A stretch of DNA of 60,000 nucleotides. It comes from Adiantum capillus-veneris. Its lineage: Eukaryota; Streptophyta; Polypodiopsida; Polypodiales; Pteridaceae. The DNA is taken from assembly GCA_014529385.2 (NCBI GenBank), contig CM043951.1, positions 107,765,884 to 107,825,883 of the forward strand, written 5' to 3'. Shown here piece after piece: positions 1 to 11,552 of the stretch. The notes beneath the pieces are model-generated. The model was not told where the DNA came from. It saw only the letters and a list, made by a program, of their open reading frames with translations, and did no database searches. The position numbers and the translations under genes were made by a program. Every line of letters begins with the position of its first letter. Position 1 is the stretch's first letter.

Positions 1-905
1 CCCACATCCATAGTGTCAGATAGAGACCCCAGAATGACCAGTAATTTTTGGAAAGGTCTCTTTGAAAATCTAGGAACAAGATTGAATTTCTCTTCGGCCT
101 ATCACCCACAAACGGATGGCCAAAGTGAGATAGCCAATCTTACGATACTCGATCTACTCAAGACTTATGTTACCGAAGTAGATCAACGCTCACAATCGGA
201 AAAGTACTTACCTATTGTAGAGTATGCCTACAATAATATTGTACATACTTCTACGGGAAATCCACCTTTGAGATCATTGAGGGAAGACCTAAAAGTCCCT
301 TGCTACTCAAAGTACATGGGATGATCTTCGCCGCCGATGAGTACAGCCGTGACCTACAAGAGTCTTTTCAAAAGATTAAGGAGGCTATATCCATCTCTCA
401 ACAAAGGCAAAAGCTGCTGCTGCTGATAAGCACAGAAGAGCCTTAATGTTCAAAGAAAATGATTGGATGTTACTCAAGTTTCCTAAGGCTCTATTAAGGC
501 AAACGATGGGCAAAAATCATATGGGCAATCAAAAGTATTATGCTAAACTAGCAAAAAGATACTATGGTCTTTTCCAAATCTTGAAGCCCATCAATGAGAC
601 GGCTTATCAACTCAAGTTGCCCAACCATTGGCTCATACACAATGCCTTTCATGTAAGCCTACTTAAGCCCTACAAAAGCGAGCCACCAAGTGAAACAATT
701 ATTGAAGACCCTCCCAAAGTTTAAGACCAAGAAGAGGTGCTACAACCCGAAGCTATCCTTCGGCATGAAGACAAGGTACTACGACATGGAAAGATTATCC
801 GAAGGTATCTTATTAAGTTCAAAAATTATCCTTTTGAAGATGCTAGATGGATGCAAGGAATACAACTTAAGGATAGTATGAACCTTGTCAATGCTTACAA
901 TGCTA
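1..905 (+). pseudogene. Chromovirus-like Ty3/gypsy integrase, C-terminal part with chromodomain-like tail (partial, broken)
   Basis: The open frame enters from the left edge with the integrase core: the second catalytic Asp lies in VSDRDPRMTSNFW and the catalytic Glu in TDGQSEIAN (about base 115). A frameshift near 285-330 moves the reading into another frame, and stops follow near 440. From 446 to 724 comes the integrase C-terminal domain ending NAFHVSLLKPYK, typical of gypsy elements. After another stop, 725-905 encodes a stretch containing IIRRYLIKFKNYPFEDARWM, which resembles the chromodomain attached to chromovirus integrases and thought to guide insertion into heterochromatin. This is the 3' end of a plus-strand element whose RT lies outside the window. 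At least two frame disruptions make it non-functional. The chromodomain call rests on motif similarity only. Confidence 0.8.
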
Positions 906-1275
906 CATTAGAGTAAGCAAATGTACAAATTTCTTTTAAATGACTCATGTTTTTGTCTTATAAGACTAGTCCTCTTTTTAATTGTGCACGAATTTAACTA
1001 GTATGCATGCTTACAATCATGTTTGTGATGATGACGACTCTCAAACACCAAGTAGAATTTGTCACTCTACTTTGGGAGAATGAAATGGACTAAAGAGCAG
1101 ACATGCTTGCAGCAGCTATGTCTCCCAAGCACCAAATGGATTAGTCATCCATCTTGGAAAGATGTCGTAGGGTAAAAAGGGATCCTCTACCTGCTAAGTA
1201 AAATTAACTAATGACTAAAGCTTTATCTCTTCTACCTCATAGTCGAGGACGACTATGATTTCAAGACAGAGGTAA
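906..1275 (+). other. Non-coding 3' untranslated stretch of the chromovirus-like element
   Basis: No convincing reading frame follows the chromodomain-like tail. It ends in a short purine-rich run (GACAGAGGTAA) directly before the TGTCAT that opens the first 1.07-kb repeat, which would suit a weak polypurine tract before a 3' LTR. Confidence 0.45.
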
Positions 1276-2342
1276 TGTCATAAAATCTAATATCTAATAT
1301 CTAACCAACCCAAATGATTCTCTCATATTAAACTGATCACTTAATGTGGGAGAATAAACAGGAACAAGGGTTAAGATATAGACATGTGCTTATAGATCTA
1401 TCTCAACACGGGGCCAATGGTAAAGGGGCCCAAATGAGATATGGTCTATCAAAGAGCAAGGCTAACCAATGGAGCATAAGACCTTAGGGTTAGCTTCATT
1501 GAAGACCTCCAATAATGTGTGTAAAAGTTCTTTAACCTTAGGTAAGACCTTGAGGCACAGCAACCCAACCGAGCTCGAGGTGCTTGTCATGCTTGATGAC
1601 TAAGGTGCTTGAGGTGCTTGATGATTGAGGTGATCGAGATGCTTGAGGTGCTTGATGATTGAGATGCTTGAGGTGCTTGACATGCTTGAGATGCTAGGGT
1701 TGCACTTGAGGTGAGAACCTAGCCCAAGCTTAAAGTGCTTAAGGGTCAAGCTTGTGGTGGGAACTGGGCCTATGTATGAGGGGCTTGAGGTGTCAAAAAG
1801 TCAAATATTCAATCCCTACAAGGACGGGGCGAGCCCTACATGAGGGGGGGATGAGAGAGAACACCCACACACTCACACAAGGCATGCATGGTACAAAGAA
1901 AGCAAAGGGACACTTGTCAAGTTCCTCCTCATGTTGCCCTCATGGTGTGCCTGAAGCCTATTGGTTTGTCTCCCAAGAGGTTCAATGATGATTTAGGATA
2001 TTTAATTAATTTATTTTGCATTTATCAAGTCCTCTCTCTCAAAGGGAAAAGGGGGACACTTGTCTCAAGCCTACCCTTGCTGCTTGTAATGCCTCTTGCT
2101 TGTGATTGGCTAGGCCTGGAGGGGTCCAATGAGCTTCAAGCATGAGCTACAAGGGGGGGTCGGCCCAAGCAATCTAGGGGGTTTCTTAGGGTGTATACTC
2201 ACCCACACACACTCACAAACACTCTCATTGTATGCTATGAAAAGTGCAAGATCTCCCTCTCCTTCTCCAAGCAAGTAGAGGTTGAGAGCCTACACCAACA
2301 CTCTTGGCTATGGAGTGCAAATCCAACCAAGAGCCATGCTTC
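1276..2342 (+). repeat. Direct repeat copy 1, about 1.07 kb, probable LTR
   Basis: The segment starting TGTCATAAAATC and ending near GAGCCATGCTTC recurs at 3037-4105 in the same orientation with only scattered differences. The similarity begins exactly at TG in both copies, as expected for an LTR, and copy 1 follows the 3' end of the plus-strand integrase. The 3' boundary is less clear: the copies diverge after GCTTC with no shared CA. Short open frames inside (1752-2145) are repeated in copy 2 but look like nothing known. Confidence 0.65.
1565..1720 (+). repeat. Degenerate minisatellite (GATGCTTGAGGTGCTTG-like)
   Basis: About a dozen imperfect iterations of a 9-17-base motif built on CTTGAGGTG and CTTGATGATTGAG lie inside repeat copy 1. 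A shorter and partly different set of iterations occupies 3340-3476 in copy 2, so the array has changed length since the copies separated. Confidence 0.75.
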
Positions 2343-3036
2343 AATGCTTAAGCTTGACATCTCCTTCTTCTTCATTACTATGCTATTATGTATGCTAGCA
2401 ACAAGAGTTATGATAAGTGAGGAACTAATTCTTTCTCCTACGAAATGTTTCTTCTTCCTCTTCCCTACCCTCATTCCCTGCTAGCTCTCTCCACCTTCGA
2501 AGGTGTTTGAGGTCTTGGGACTGAGGCTTGGGATAGTTAAAGCTTTCTTCAAGTTTATGTTATGTTTGTGATGCATGAAGCTTTCCATCTTCATTGCATC
2601 ACCTAGGTCACAAGGAACACAAAGATTGTATTGTAACAAGTCTCTCTTAATGGGAGAAATCATAATACAAATTCCTATTGGAGGGGGGACCGGCTCCACA
2701 TAAATCTGATCCTCAATCGTTGTCATGTTCTCTCAATTATCTCTCTTGCAAAAGTATTGTTCATGACAAGTTAACTAATTGTTCATGACAAGTTAACTAA
2801 TTGTTATGATTATGTTGCTATCTTCAATTATGTTCACCCACTATGCTCACAAAGTCATTTCTCAAAAGTACTCTCATTCATTTCCTCTACTCTCAAGTTA
2901 AATAGGCCAATTCCATTACAGGAGTTATGGAAGGCGAAAATCGTAAAGTTATCCACCTCCTTTTTTGGGGGGAAAGTGCATCCTTTGACCACTCTTACAC
3001 ATATCTTACACACCCACCATTCTTGCACACATGGCG
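2343..3036. other. Spacer between the two 1.07-kb repeats
   Basis: No recognisable gene. A reverse frame at 2481-2726 (81 codons) has no motif I recognise. A perfect 22-bp tandem duplication (TTGTTCATGACAAGTTAACT plus AA) lies at 2757-2800. A G-rich run (TTTTTTGGGGGGAAAG) is at 2962-2978, about 60 bases before repeat copy 2. The stretch could be the residue of an internal region between two LTRs, or part of one longer LTR that was duplicated. Confidence 0.4.
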
Positions 3037-4105
3037 TGTCATAAAATCTAATATCTAATATCTAACCAACCCAAATGATTCTCTCATATTAAACTAATCA
3101 CTTAATGTGGGAGAATAAACGGGAACAAGGGTCAAGATATAGATATGTGCTTATAGATCTATCTCAACATGAGGCCAATGGTAAAGTGGCCCAAATGAGA
3201 GATGGTCTATCAAAGAGCAAGGCTAACCAATGGAGCATAAGAACTTAGTGTTAGCTTCATTGAAGACCTCCAATAATGTGTGTAAAAGTCCTTTGACCTT
3301 AGGTAAGCTAGGGTTGACCTTGAGACGCGAGAACCCGACCCAGCTCGAGGTGCTTATCCTGCTTGTCATGCTTGATGACTAAGGTGCTTGAGGTGCTTTA
3401 TATTCTTGAGGTTCTTGATGATTGAGATGCTTGAGGTGCTTGACATGCTTGAGATGCTAGGGTTGCACTTGAGGTGAGAACCCAACCCAAGCTTAAAGGG
3501 CTTAAAGGCCAAGCTTGTGGTGGGAAATAGGCCTATGTATGAGGGGCTTGAGGTGTCAAAAAGTCAAATATTTAATCCCTACAAGGAGGGGGCGAGCCCT
3601 ACATGAGTGGGGGATGAGAGAGAACACCCACACACTCACACAAGGCATGCATGGTACAAAGAAAGCAAAGGGACACTTGTCAAGTTCCTCCTCATGTTGC
3701 CCTCATGGTGTGCCTGAAGCCTATTGGTTTGTCACCCAAGGGGTCCAATGATAATTTAGGATATTTAATTAATTTATTTTGCATTTATCAAGTCCTCTCT
3801 CTCAAAGGGGAAAGGGGGGCACTTGTCTCAAGGCTACCCTTGCTGCTTGTAATGCCTCTTGCTTGTGATTGGCTAGGCCTGGAGGGGTCCAATGAGCTTC
3901 AAGCATGAGCTACAAGGGGGGGTCGGCCCAAGCAATCTAGGGGGTTTCTTAGGGGGTATACTCACCCACACACACTCACAAACACTCTCATTGTGTGCTA
4001 TGAAAAGTGCAAGATCTCCCTCTCCTTGTCCAAGCAAGTAGAGGTTGAAAGCCTACATCAACACTCTTGGCTATGGAGTGCAAATCCAACCAAGAGCCAT
4101 GCTTC
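3037..4105 (+). repeat. Direct repeat copy 2, about 1.07 kb, probable LTR abutting element D
   Basis: Second copy of the TGTCATAAAATC repeat, with the minisatellite at 3340-3476. It ends at about 4105, where the protease gene of element D begins on the other strand, so its right edge marks an insertion into D. No clear 5-bp duplication could be assigned because the left flank of D is not in the window. Confidence 0.65.
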
Positions 4106-4675
4106 CATAAGAATGAAGGTAATCCTTATTTTATGTCCAAAGACCTTGATCTTGAGATCTTCTAGCATCCCAATAGGTTTAACAATAGACCCATTGGCCA
4201 TCTTCACTACTATGGTTGTGGTCACAAGGTGAGGTCTTCCCATAGTTTCCCAGCAATGTTTAGTCATAATGCTAACCCCAACGCCACCATCAAGGATTCC
4301 CTTCATAGTTAATCCCTTAGTAGTGATTGGTATGTTCGCATTGGATTCATCACCCTCAAAGTATTCTCCCAACTTGTTAATAGGTATTTCTATAACAAGG
4401 TTCTCATCTAGGTTGGGTTGTGGATCTAAGTGTTCCTCCTCTATTGGCATCTCCCCAGCTCCATCCATCTGTGCGAATTGTGGTAGCCCAAACTTTAGTT
4501 CTCCATTGAGGAAGGCTCGAAGAGCTGAGACTAGCTCAAGGTCTTTATATAGTTTGGACATGATGGTGGTTCTAACTTCTGAAGACATGAAATCCATCAA
4601 TTGGCAATGTTTAACGACACCTTTTGGACTTCAGTCCCTTGACATCGGGAAGATGGGATCTCCATTTCTTTGATA
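4106..4675 (-). pseudogene. Element D: aspartic protease domain (truncated by the 1.07-kb repeat)
   Basis: Read on the minus strand, 4600 to 4106 encodes a retropepsin-like region. It starts with an acidic lead-in (IPINKLGEYFEGDESN), then ITTKGLTMKGILDGGVGVSI with the catalytic-loop position D-G-G, then the flap-side strand VVKMANGSIVKPIGMLEDL. The homologous protease of element C (33760-34443) has DSG at the loop. D-G-G in place of D-S/T-G also occurs in element E here and in plant Tat-type proteases, so it need not be a defect. The domain is cut off before the conserved LGRP strand because the repeat at 3037-4105 sits in it. Bases beyond 4106 in this frame are repeat sequence. Confidence 0.75.
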
Positions 4676-5477
4676 GGATCAAGTAGTCCCTCTATAAACA
4701 TTCTTTTTATCAAGAAGTGAGTATGCCCACTTCCCCATGACTTTAAGTCACTTTCTTCTTGGATGACACTAGGTATTGCTAAGGGTTTATGGACTTGGTG
4801 AGGTTGTTGTTGCGTAACAAAACACGGCGTCTGTAATTTGGATCTACCTAGGTGCTGGTTCTAAATCCCTTTGGGTATCTTCTACCAAACTCCTTAATTG
4901 CTTGACTCGCTCAATCTCCTCTGTAGGATTTGGATAAGTTCCTATCTTCTTCTTGGATCCTGGCCATTGTGGCTCATGAAGATCTTCCTTGTTGGTTTCT
5001 ATCTTAGTGGTCGTTTTGGTCTCCATGGTTTCACATGAATCGAAATCCTCTTCAGCGTCGTTTATATATACCGGGTCATCACCAGTCCCTATGTTGGTCT
5101 TTGAACTGGGATCTGACTTCGCTGCTTTTTGCGATCTCTTTCTTCGTGTTTTCTTCTTTTTCTGAGATTGGGTGATTGATGCCATGTCTCTTTCCTCAAT
5201 AATATAATTTTGTTTTTGAAGCATTGATCATGTGAGTACGTTTACTGATACCACAGGTGTACTTTGTGATGGCTCCTTGGTAACTTCAATCAAGTTTAAT
5301 GGGGTGATCTTCGGTGCATTTGGATTATTTGGACATTGGGCAATCAAATGATCTATGCCACATCGATTACACATGAGTATTGGCATTGTAGACATACTCG
5401 CTTGATTGGTTTGCATTAGTGTGGCATTCTTTTGTAGCCTAATAGGACACTCGGCTACACGATGTGGACTCCACACT
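4676..5477 (-). pseudogene. Element D: gag-protease linker region
   Basis: Between the zinc knuckles and the protease of D the minus strand stays codon-like but in several frames. From 5224 to 4844 it encodes a basic then acidic low-complexity stretch (KKKKTRRKRSQKAAK followed by DDPVYINDAEEDFDSCE). The equivalent part of element C (34459-35410) is also lysine- and glutamate-rich, which supports homology by position rather than by sequence. No catalytic motif is visible. The frame changes at about 4840 and 5226 are disabling. Confidence 0.5.
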
Positions 5478-6234
5478 CATAGCATTGAAGAGGTGGTCTC
5501 TTAGCAGTGTAATTGATATTTTGGCCTCTTGCCGCAAGAGCAGCTACTTGATATAGAGGTTTGACTTGTCCCCAATATTCCTCCATGTAGTATTGTGGAC
5601 TTTCTTCAAGCACATCCATCCCATAGTCAATATTAGGATCTATATCTTCCTCACAGCCTTCGAAACAAGAAATAGATGACTCACAACCCACTTGATTCAC
5701 AGAAGTGATTCTCGGATGTGGTGGTTGCGGTCCTAGCACTGCAGGTGGTAAAGGTGTTGTTTGAACAACATTTTGGGCCCTAGGGACCATGTGTTGTGTT
5801 GTTTGCTCAAGAGGTGGGGCCGACATCAATGCAGGCACTTGAGGTGTGTCTGTCCATGCTAAGGTTGGTCTATTGGCCATCGCGCGCTTAAATATTATGC
5901 AATCCTTAGCTTGATGACCATACCTTCCACAGGCATTGCAGTTCCCATTGAATTTTACTCTAAAAGTAGGGCATTCACTGGTATTATGCGGTCCATAGCA
6001 GACTGAGCACCATTGTTGTTCCCTTCTTGGATACATATGATTGTTTTGCAGAGCACGATTGTCTCTAAGACTCTCTTGAATAGCCTTGGTGAGATCTGCT
6101 AAAGTCATCTCAGATATCTTTGGCTCCTTAGCAATAGGCTTTAGGGTCATTGGCTGATGCCCCGATGCTTGTGAGCTAATAGATTTAGACTCAACAGACA
6201 CTCTTTCTCCTTGAATCATTAAATTATCCTCCAA
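5228..6234 (-). pseudogene. Element D: gag C-terminal region with four zinc knuckles
   Basis: The minus strand from 6234 encodes a linker, then CSVCYGPHNTSEC (CX2CX3HX4C) and CNACGRYGHQAKDC (canonical CX2CX4HX4C). It then has a proline-rich spacer, a third knuckle beginning CYECGVH that is broken by a frameshift at about 5460, and a fourth, CNRCGIDHLIAQC (CX2CX3HX4C), near 5370-5330. Zinc knuckles of Gag bind the element RNA during packaging. Four knuckles is more than the usual one or two, and three of them have the shortened C-to-H spacing also seen in element C. The reading continues from the gag core at 6235-7345 and leads into the protease linker. Confidence 0.75.
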
Positions 6235-7345
6235 TTGGATTGCATTGGTGGTGACTGCTTCCCAAATGGTGATACCTCTAATGACTAAGCCATTGTAGAT
6301 ATCTCATGTCGTAATCCCCTAATGAATCTATCAAGCAATTGGTTATTGTTGAAGCGCTCATTTGGATTACATCGAGAATTCAAATGCTTCAAGCGACTAA
6401 TAAAGTCTCTCACCGACTCTCCTTCCCCTCGTTGGGCTTTCTGGAGCTGAGAGGCTACACCCCAAAGTACTCCCTCTCGTATGTATTTTTTTAAAGAACA
6501 GTCTCCTAAGAGTAGGGTAAATCGTTTTTTCGTCCACCCTTAGGGTTCTATACCAATCCCCGACCTTTCCACTTAAGGTTAGGCTTAAAGCATTCCTCTT
6601 ATGTAAGTCATTGTGTTCTCCTAGAGAATCGCATATTTGTTCAAACACTTCGATATGCTTTCTCACATCCCCATCTCCACTAATTTTTTTTGTGAGCTTG
6701 GCTATTTGTACTACCTTACTTCTAGGCTCTCTATTAGGTGTGTTACACATATTCTCAGCAATAAATTGACTGATAGCTTGAGCAAATGTTGCCAAGTCAC
6801 CTAAGTGAGCAGGCACAGTGGGTGGAGGTGCTCCAGAGACTACATGTGGAGTAGGTATTGGCATAGGGATTGGCGCATAGGAAGCCCTTGGGTTCCACGT
6901 TGGGTACGATGTTGTGCCATGTGGTGGTCCAAAGTTCATATGTGTGGCCCTACGCATAGCAGACGTCAGATGTGACATGCTAATGCTAGCCGGTATAGTC
7001 CCATGGAAATAAGAACTTGGGTATTGTGGTTGTGGAGCATAGGTAGTTGAAACAATGGGAGGGGTAGGGACTACATGAGTACGAGGACCCATGGGTGTAC
7101 ACGATTGGTACACACTTGTAGGTACTGTTGCAGGCATTGAGCTACCATGTAGCGGTGCTTTACTAACAAATGAGGTCCATGGCGTGTTTCTCGGCGTGCC
7201 CATCATTGGCGTAGGCATGGTAGCCGTGGTGTCATCAAGGGAAAGATGAGCTAGACTTGGAAAGGTGAATCCATCACTTGTGGGCTCAGATTGCACTGAG
7301 ACCCCTGGCAAAACAACATATGGAGGATCCATCGGACTTACCGAG
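6235..7345 (-). pseudogene. Element D: gag core (interrupted by the composite insertion)
   Basis: Minus-strand frame from 7345. A long Pro/Thr/Ser/Met-rich N-terminal stretch is followed, at about 6700-6500, by a capsid-like domain: DVRKHIEVFEQICDSLG and then LTLSGKVGDWYRTL, the conserved hydrophobic-Gly-Trp signature of plant gypsy Gag. A frameshift near 6500 breaks it. In the other frame 6430-6240 continues with ESVRDFISRLKHLNSRC and further capsid helices. The N-terminal end at 7345 is an insertion point, not a start: the frame reaches the 5-bp duplication of the composite and resumes in phase on its far side at 41090-41168. Confidence 0.8.
7341..7345. repeat. Target-site duplication CCGAG, left copy (composite)
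   Basis: CCGAG stands directly before the TGTTGGAC that opens the left outer LTR, and again at 41086-41090 directly after the TTCTAACA that closes the right outer LTR. The D gag frame is in phase across the two flanks, so the whole 7346-41085 block occupies a single insertion site. Confidence 0.93.
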
Positions 7346-8274
7346 TGTTGGACAGAAACGCCGCGACGAACGTCAGCACAGCGAGAACTCACCTGACAAG
7401 ATTTGTCAGCTAAGGACGAAGCTCGACCCGCAGGCGCGTGGAAGCCAGCATAGGGTGTCAACCTACACTCGACCAACTCCTAACTAATTCCTACAGAGGT
7501 CTCTACCCAATGTCTAAGCTACAATTTTCAGGAGTGCATAAGAGGAAACTTCCTACAACGCTTTCTAGATCCGAATACCCATCAAACAATCTCGAAACAC
7601 CACAGAACTTGAAGGAGACCCTACTAACACCAATAGGTCGCTCTCCCTAAGGTCTATGAACCAAAATCCCAACCCAAACACCTGGTGCAAAATCACGTAG
7701 GATGTCTGGCCAAAATTTGCAAGTCGTCGTTTAAGAAAACTAAAGTGCCTAATGTGTAGCTCTACTCAATGCAAACGTGTAGATATGCTGCAATGCAAAA
7801 TCGGACAACGTATGCTCACCGAATCACCAGATGAAGCTCGTAGATGGAGCTCACAAAATCGGACCGTACGCGCGCAATGTAAGTATTGGCGCGTATCTCT
7901 CATCGGGGGCAACACGCTGCACTTCTCCGCACTCGATTCCGACCACTGATGCGCGTGTAGCGTCAAGATGAAGCTCTCACTCTCTCTCGTACACAATATG
8001 CTCACTCACAGACTTCAAAACTTTTTAAAAATGACAAAAGGGTTTTCATTAAGGTCAAAAAGTGGTATAAATACCCTACAATTCTCAAACCCTAATGTTC
8101 CAATTTAACCATCTACTCAATCTAAGTGTCAAAACGGGGATACAATCTGGAAACTTCTGTAAGCCCCAAAATATACAAAGGTGAAATGGCGGGTTTTCTC
8201 AATAAATGAATAGTTACAAAAAATAATAATATGTTGAGTAGTCGTTTTTCGTAGGGTGTGTCCAGCTTCTAACA
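7346..8274 (-). repeat. Element A/C 3' LTR (929 bp)
   Basis: Plus-strand reading begins TGTTGGAC and ends TTCTAACA, so on the element strand the LTR runs TGTTAGAAGCTGG ... GTCCAACA. It matches the LTRs at 14803-15685, 27513-28445 and 40159-41085. A polypurine tract abuts it on the internal side (8275-8290) and there is no primer site on the outer side, which makes it the 3' LTR. It holds half of the family palindrome (CACGTAGGATGTCT at about 7694). Confidence 0.92.
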
Positions 8275-8290
8275 CTCCCCCCCTCCTTGC
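8275..8290 (-). other. Polypurine tract of element A/C
   Basis: On the element strand GCAAGGAGGGGGGAG lies directly before the 3' LTR, the expected site for priming plus-strand DNA. The matching tract of B is at 27499-27512. Confidence 0.85.
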
Positions 8291-8323
8291 TTATGTCGTC
8301 CCCGACATGGCTGTTGAACTGCT

Positions 8324-10675
8324 TCTTCATCTTAGGCTTTCTCTCATCTTGAGCAGTGATTCATATCTTGCATGTTGAGCCAGTAGTGTCGGGCCGAATA
8401 TGTCAGTGTTGATTGTGAAGAAGCCGGTGTAGAAATCTTCTTCAAACGCCTGGAGGTGATAGGACGGCAAAAAAATGATCGTTTGATACAATGCATGTAT
8501 CACCTCCTTGGAAGGCTGACTAGACAGATCGTATGCACATCTGTTTGTATCTTGGAAGAAGAAGATACCGTCTGTCGCCTGGCCTAGTTTGAACGTCTCG
8601 AAGACTGCCAAAAGTGTTTTGCAAATCTTTCTCATCATTATGCAAGATAGGTCAGGCGAGCCAGTGAACAATTTGATGGCGCCCGTTAGGGTTTTCACCA
8701 TGTATTGAACACTTATTCTCTCGCATGCCTTCAAGCCTGGCAGCTTCGGATAGTTTAGCCAAGTAGGTCGGATTCTTTGCAATAGCTCCTGGGCCTTCCA
8801 CGTCCGCATCCTTGGTAGAGGGCAGAAACTTAGGTTATCTCTGATGACTTTTGGTGCCTCTACCAGATGGATTAGGTACTATGGATACTTTGTCAGCCAT
8901 GCCTTTCTCCACCTGGGTTGAGAGTCAACTATCAACTTTATCCCTTCAGGCTTGGAGATGTCTGTTGTGTATAGTGGCACTATTGGCTCTTCTCTGATTC
9001 TTTTGTTGATTGTGGCGGCTTCGTACTGTAGCAAAGGATATGGGAGAGAGGGCTGTAGCCATTCACGCCGAAGGTTGCTGGCGTCTATCTTCTGAATCGT
9101 CATTGATTTGAAGACCCTCTGCTCCCATTCCAATCTTCTTTGGCCGTGTCTCTGATTTCCGCTTCTATGGCCTTTAGCAGCTTCTCTTCTTATTCTTGTG
9201 TCAGATCTTGTGGCTCTTGAGAGGGTCCTACAAGGATTTCCTCTTGCATGGGTGTGTCCACAGGATCTGCCACATGGGAGAGAGGGCTGTAGCCATTCAC
9301 GCTGAAGGTTGCTGGCGTCTATCTTCTAAATCGTCATTGATTTGAAGACCCTCTGCTCCCATTCCAAGGCTTCTTTGTCCGTGTCTCTGATTTCCGCTTT
9401 TATGGCCTTTCGCAGCTTCTCTTCTTCTTCTTGTGTCAGATCTTGTGGCTCTTGAGAGGGTCCTACAAGGATTTCCTCTTGATTGGGTGTGTCCACAGGA
9501 TCTGCCACATTCTCTAAATCTATTCCTTCCATGGTTGCTGGCCCGGTGTTGAACTGCTCTACTGTCTGCTGGCCTCTCAGCTCTTTTATTTGCTTTTGGA
9601 ATGTCTACTTTTCTGCCTCGGCTTGTGCTCTCCCATATTCACAAGGAGGTCGTTCAAATCGACATTTATCTTCTCCGCCTCCCCGAGCTTTCTCTTCATG
9701 GTTTCCAGCTCGTTCTGCATTGCCTTGTATGACCACTGACCCTTCGGCCATCATCAGTCTCTGCTTTTTCCTTTTGGAGCTCTTTCATTTGTTCTTCATA
9801 AAGCTGACTCTCTGAACTGGTGTGAGTCGAGCTAGTCGCTCTGACTCTGGCTGGAGATGCCTATAGCCATTGGATGGTTTGATCTTAACTTTAATCTGGT
9901 CCTTGAGCTCAATGACCTCATCCTGGCTAGCCTCCTGCTCTATTTCAGCCTTCTCTTTGGCATTCCGCATGGCTTCCACTTCCTTGGACTCTTCAGCAAG
10001 TTGTAGGGTTAGGTTGTCCCTTTCCCTCTCTGCGTCTGTCAATGACTTGCTGAGTTTTCTCTATTCGTCTTCGGCTCCTTGCAGTCTTTGAGCTGCTGCC
10101 TGATTTTCTCTTTCCACCTCCTGGCATCTTTGCAATGCCTTTGCCAAACTAGCTTGCAGCTCTGCTTCTCTCTCTATATGCCTTTGGCTTTGTTTTTGTA
10201 GAGTGTCGACTTCAAACTTGATCTGCACTTCACTGGCTTTGAGATTAGCCATCGCACTTTCCGTGGCCAGTGATTGTGCCCTGAGCCCAGTTAGCTTAGT
10301 CATCACCACATCCCAATCATTGGTGGGTGGCTGCAGGTCCACTGTATCAGTGGCCATCTCTTTTAGCTCCACTAACCGCAGGCTCTGCATCTGCTCTTTG
10401 GGCCCTGTGCTTGCCAAGCCAAATGCAACTATGGCTGCCTCTTCTTTTGAATATCCAGCAGCTAGTAGATCTAGAAACGTGTTATACCTTGCTTCATTTG
10501 GCTCTAGTTGCTCACTTTTGGGCTTAGCTTCTTCTTTTTGCTCTTGCTCTTGGCTCTGTTCTTGCCTTGAATCTTCTTGATCTTCAGAGTTGTCTAGCTC
10601 CTCCTTTTGTTGAGTTTGTGGAGGGCTACGAGGAGGTGGTGATGGCGGTGGGCTGGACTCTGGGCTGGAAGGGTG
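8324..10675 (-). pseudogene. Element A: coiled-coil accessory ORF, N-terminally truncated
   Basis: Minus-strand counterpart of the B coiled-coil ORF (23957-27460). Recognisable pieces in order are: proline-rich start (about 10675-10560), SNDWDVVMTKLTGL-like segment and heptad-rich coiled coil (10417-9785), an acidic segment QDLTQEEEEKL (about 9430), and the conserved C-terminal domain (9133-8327) with ISVQYMVKTLTGAIKLFTGS and a FFFQDT motif. It starts abruptly after a palindrome at 10676, in the proline-rich region, so the N-terminal globular part present in B (23957-25260) is deleted. A 234-bp tandem duplication (9041-9274, 9275-9508) repeats part of the acidic segment. Several frameshifts and stops are present. 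The function is unknown. Conservation in two copies says it was a real part of the element. Confidence 0.75.
9041..9508 (-). repeat. 234-bp tandem duplication inside the coiled-coil ORF of A
   Basis: The unit beginning TGGGAGAGAGGGCTGTAGCC at 9041 recurs at 9275 with few changes. B has a single copy. 234 is a multiple of three, so the duplication by itself would not shift the frame. Confidence 0.88.
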
Positions 10676-11552
10676 GACATCCTACGTGTAGGATGTCTTT
10701 TCCATCAGTTTTTGGTGATACTTGGCAGGCTGGTGGTCCTTGGCCTGTGCAACATGGCTATGTGATTGGAATTAGGTTTGGGCATCAAAAAGTGCATTTT
10801 TGGGCAGATTCAGGCTTTAGGCTCACAAATTGGGTAGGATGTCCACAACAGGAGCAAATGATATCCAAATGGGTTGAAAATTGATAAATGGGCTCCTTGC
10901 ACCATGGTAATGGCTCCCATAAGGTCAATTTTTGCACAGAAGGTCAAATTTAAGCTGGAGACATCCTATGCGTAGGATGTCTTTTTCATCAAATAGCTTG
11001 AGATTTGTTCTGTGGGTAGCTCTTGGCCTGTGGAACATGGCCATGCTCTTGGATTTTGATTTGGACAAGAATTGATGTTGGTAAGACCATGTGTAGTGTT
11101 TTTGGGCTCAAAAAAGTGTATCTTGGAGGTGTTGGGGGTCAAAAATGATTAGAATGGCTTCAAACTTGATATATGAGCTCTTGAAGGTGATATAAAAAGA
11201 TCTAGAATTGAAAAACGCCCTCTGTATGCCAAAAATGTCAAATACACATCCTACGCGTAGGATGTCTACTTCATCAATTTTTGCAGGTGACCACACAAAT
11301 TGGTTGGCAATGTGCTCATGACTGTATTGTGCAAGTTTCATGTGATTTGGACAAGTTTTGGTAGGTCTATGGCCCATTATTGCCTCTATGCCCTAACTTT
11401 GCGTTTTTTGGTGCATATGAGGTCAATTTTGGTCCAAATGTGATGAAACTTAGTGGCTAGCATGTAAAGGCTGTTCAAAAAATGTGTGTGATGAGAAATG
11501 TTGGGTTTTGTGCCCAAAAATGGCCTTAAGACATCCTACACGTAGGATGTCT
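10676..11552 (-). repeat. Palindrome array in A (four palindromes, period about 285 bp)
   Basis: Palindromes of the form ACATCCTACGCGTAGGATGT lie at 10676-10697, 10959-10982, 11246-11265 and 11529-11552, spaced 280-290 bp. The sequence between them is diverged but recognisably repeated: each unit carries versions of TTGGCCTGTGGAACATGGCC and of a GATGAAACTT motif. The array precedes the coiled-coil ORF, as in B (22914-23789). See findings. Confidence 0.9.

Noticed and set aside
2481-2726. Reverse ORF of 81 codons in the repeat spacer as a gene
   Set aside because: No recognised motif, no second copy, and no coding-like context.
4330-4345. D-G-G at the protease loop of D (and E) as an inactivating mutation
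   Set aside because: It occurs in two independent elements here and is usual in Tat-type proteases, so it is better read as lineage-typical.
7278-7487. Reading of the D gag frame into the LTR as a longer Gag N-terminus (7476 start)
   Set aside because: Residues upstream of 7345 are LTR sequence of the composite. The true continuation lies at 41090.
10676-11552. CRISPR-like array because of regularly spaced palindromes
   Set aside because: Spacing of about 285 bp, repeated spacers and plant LTR context do not fit CRISPR.
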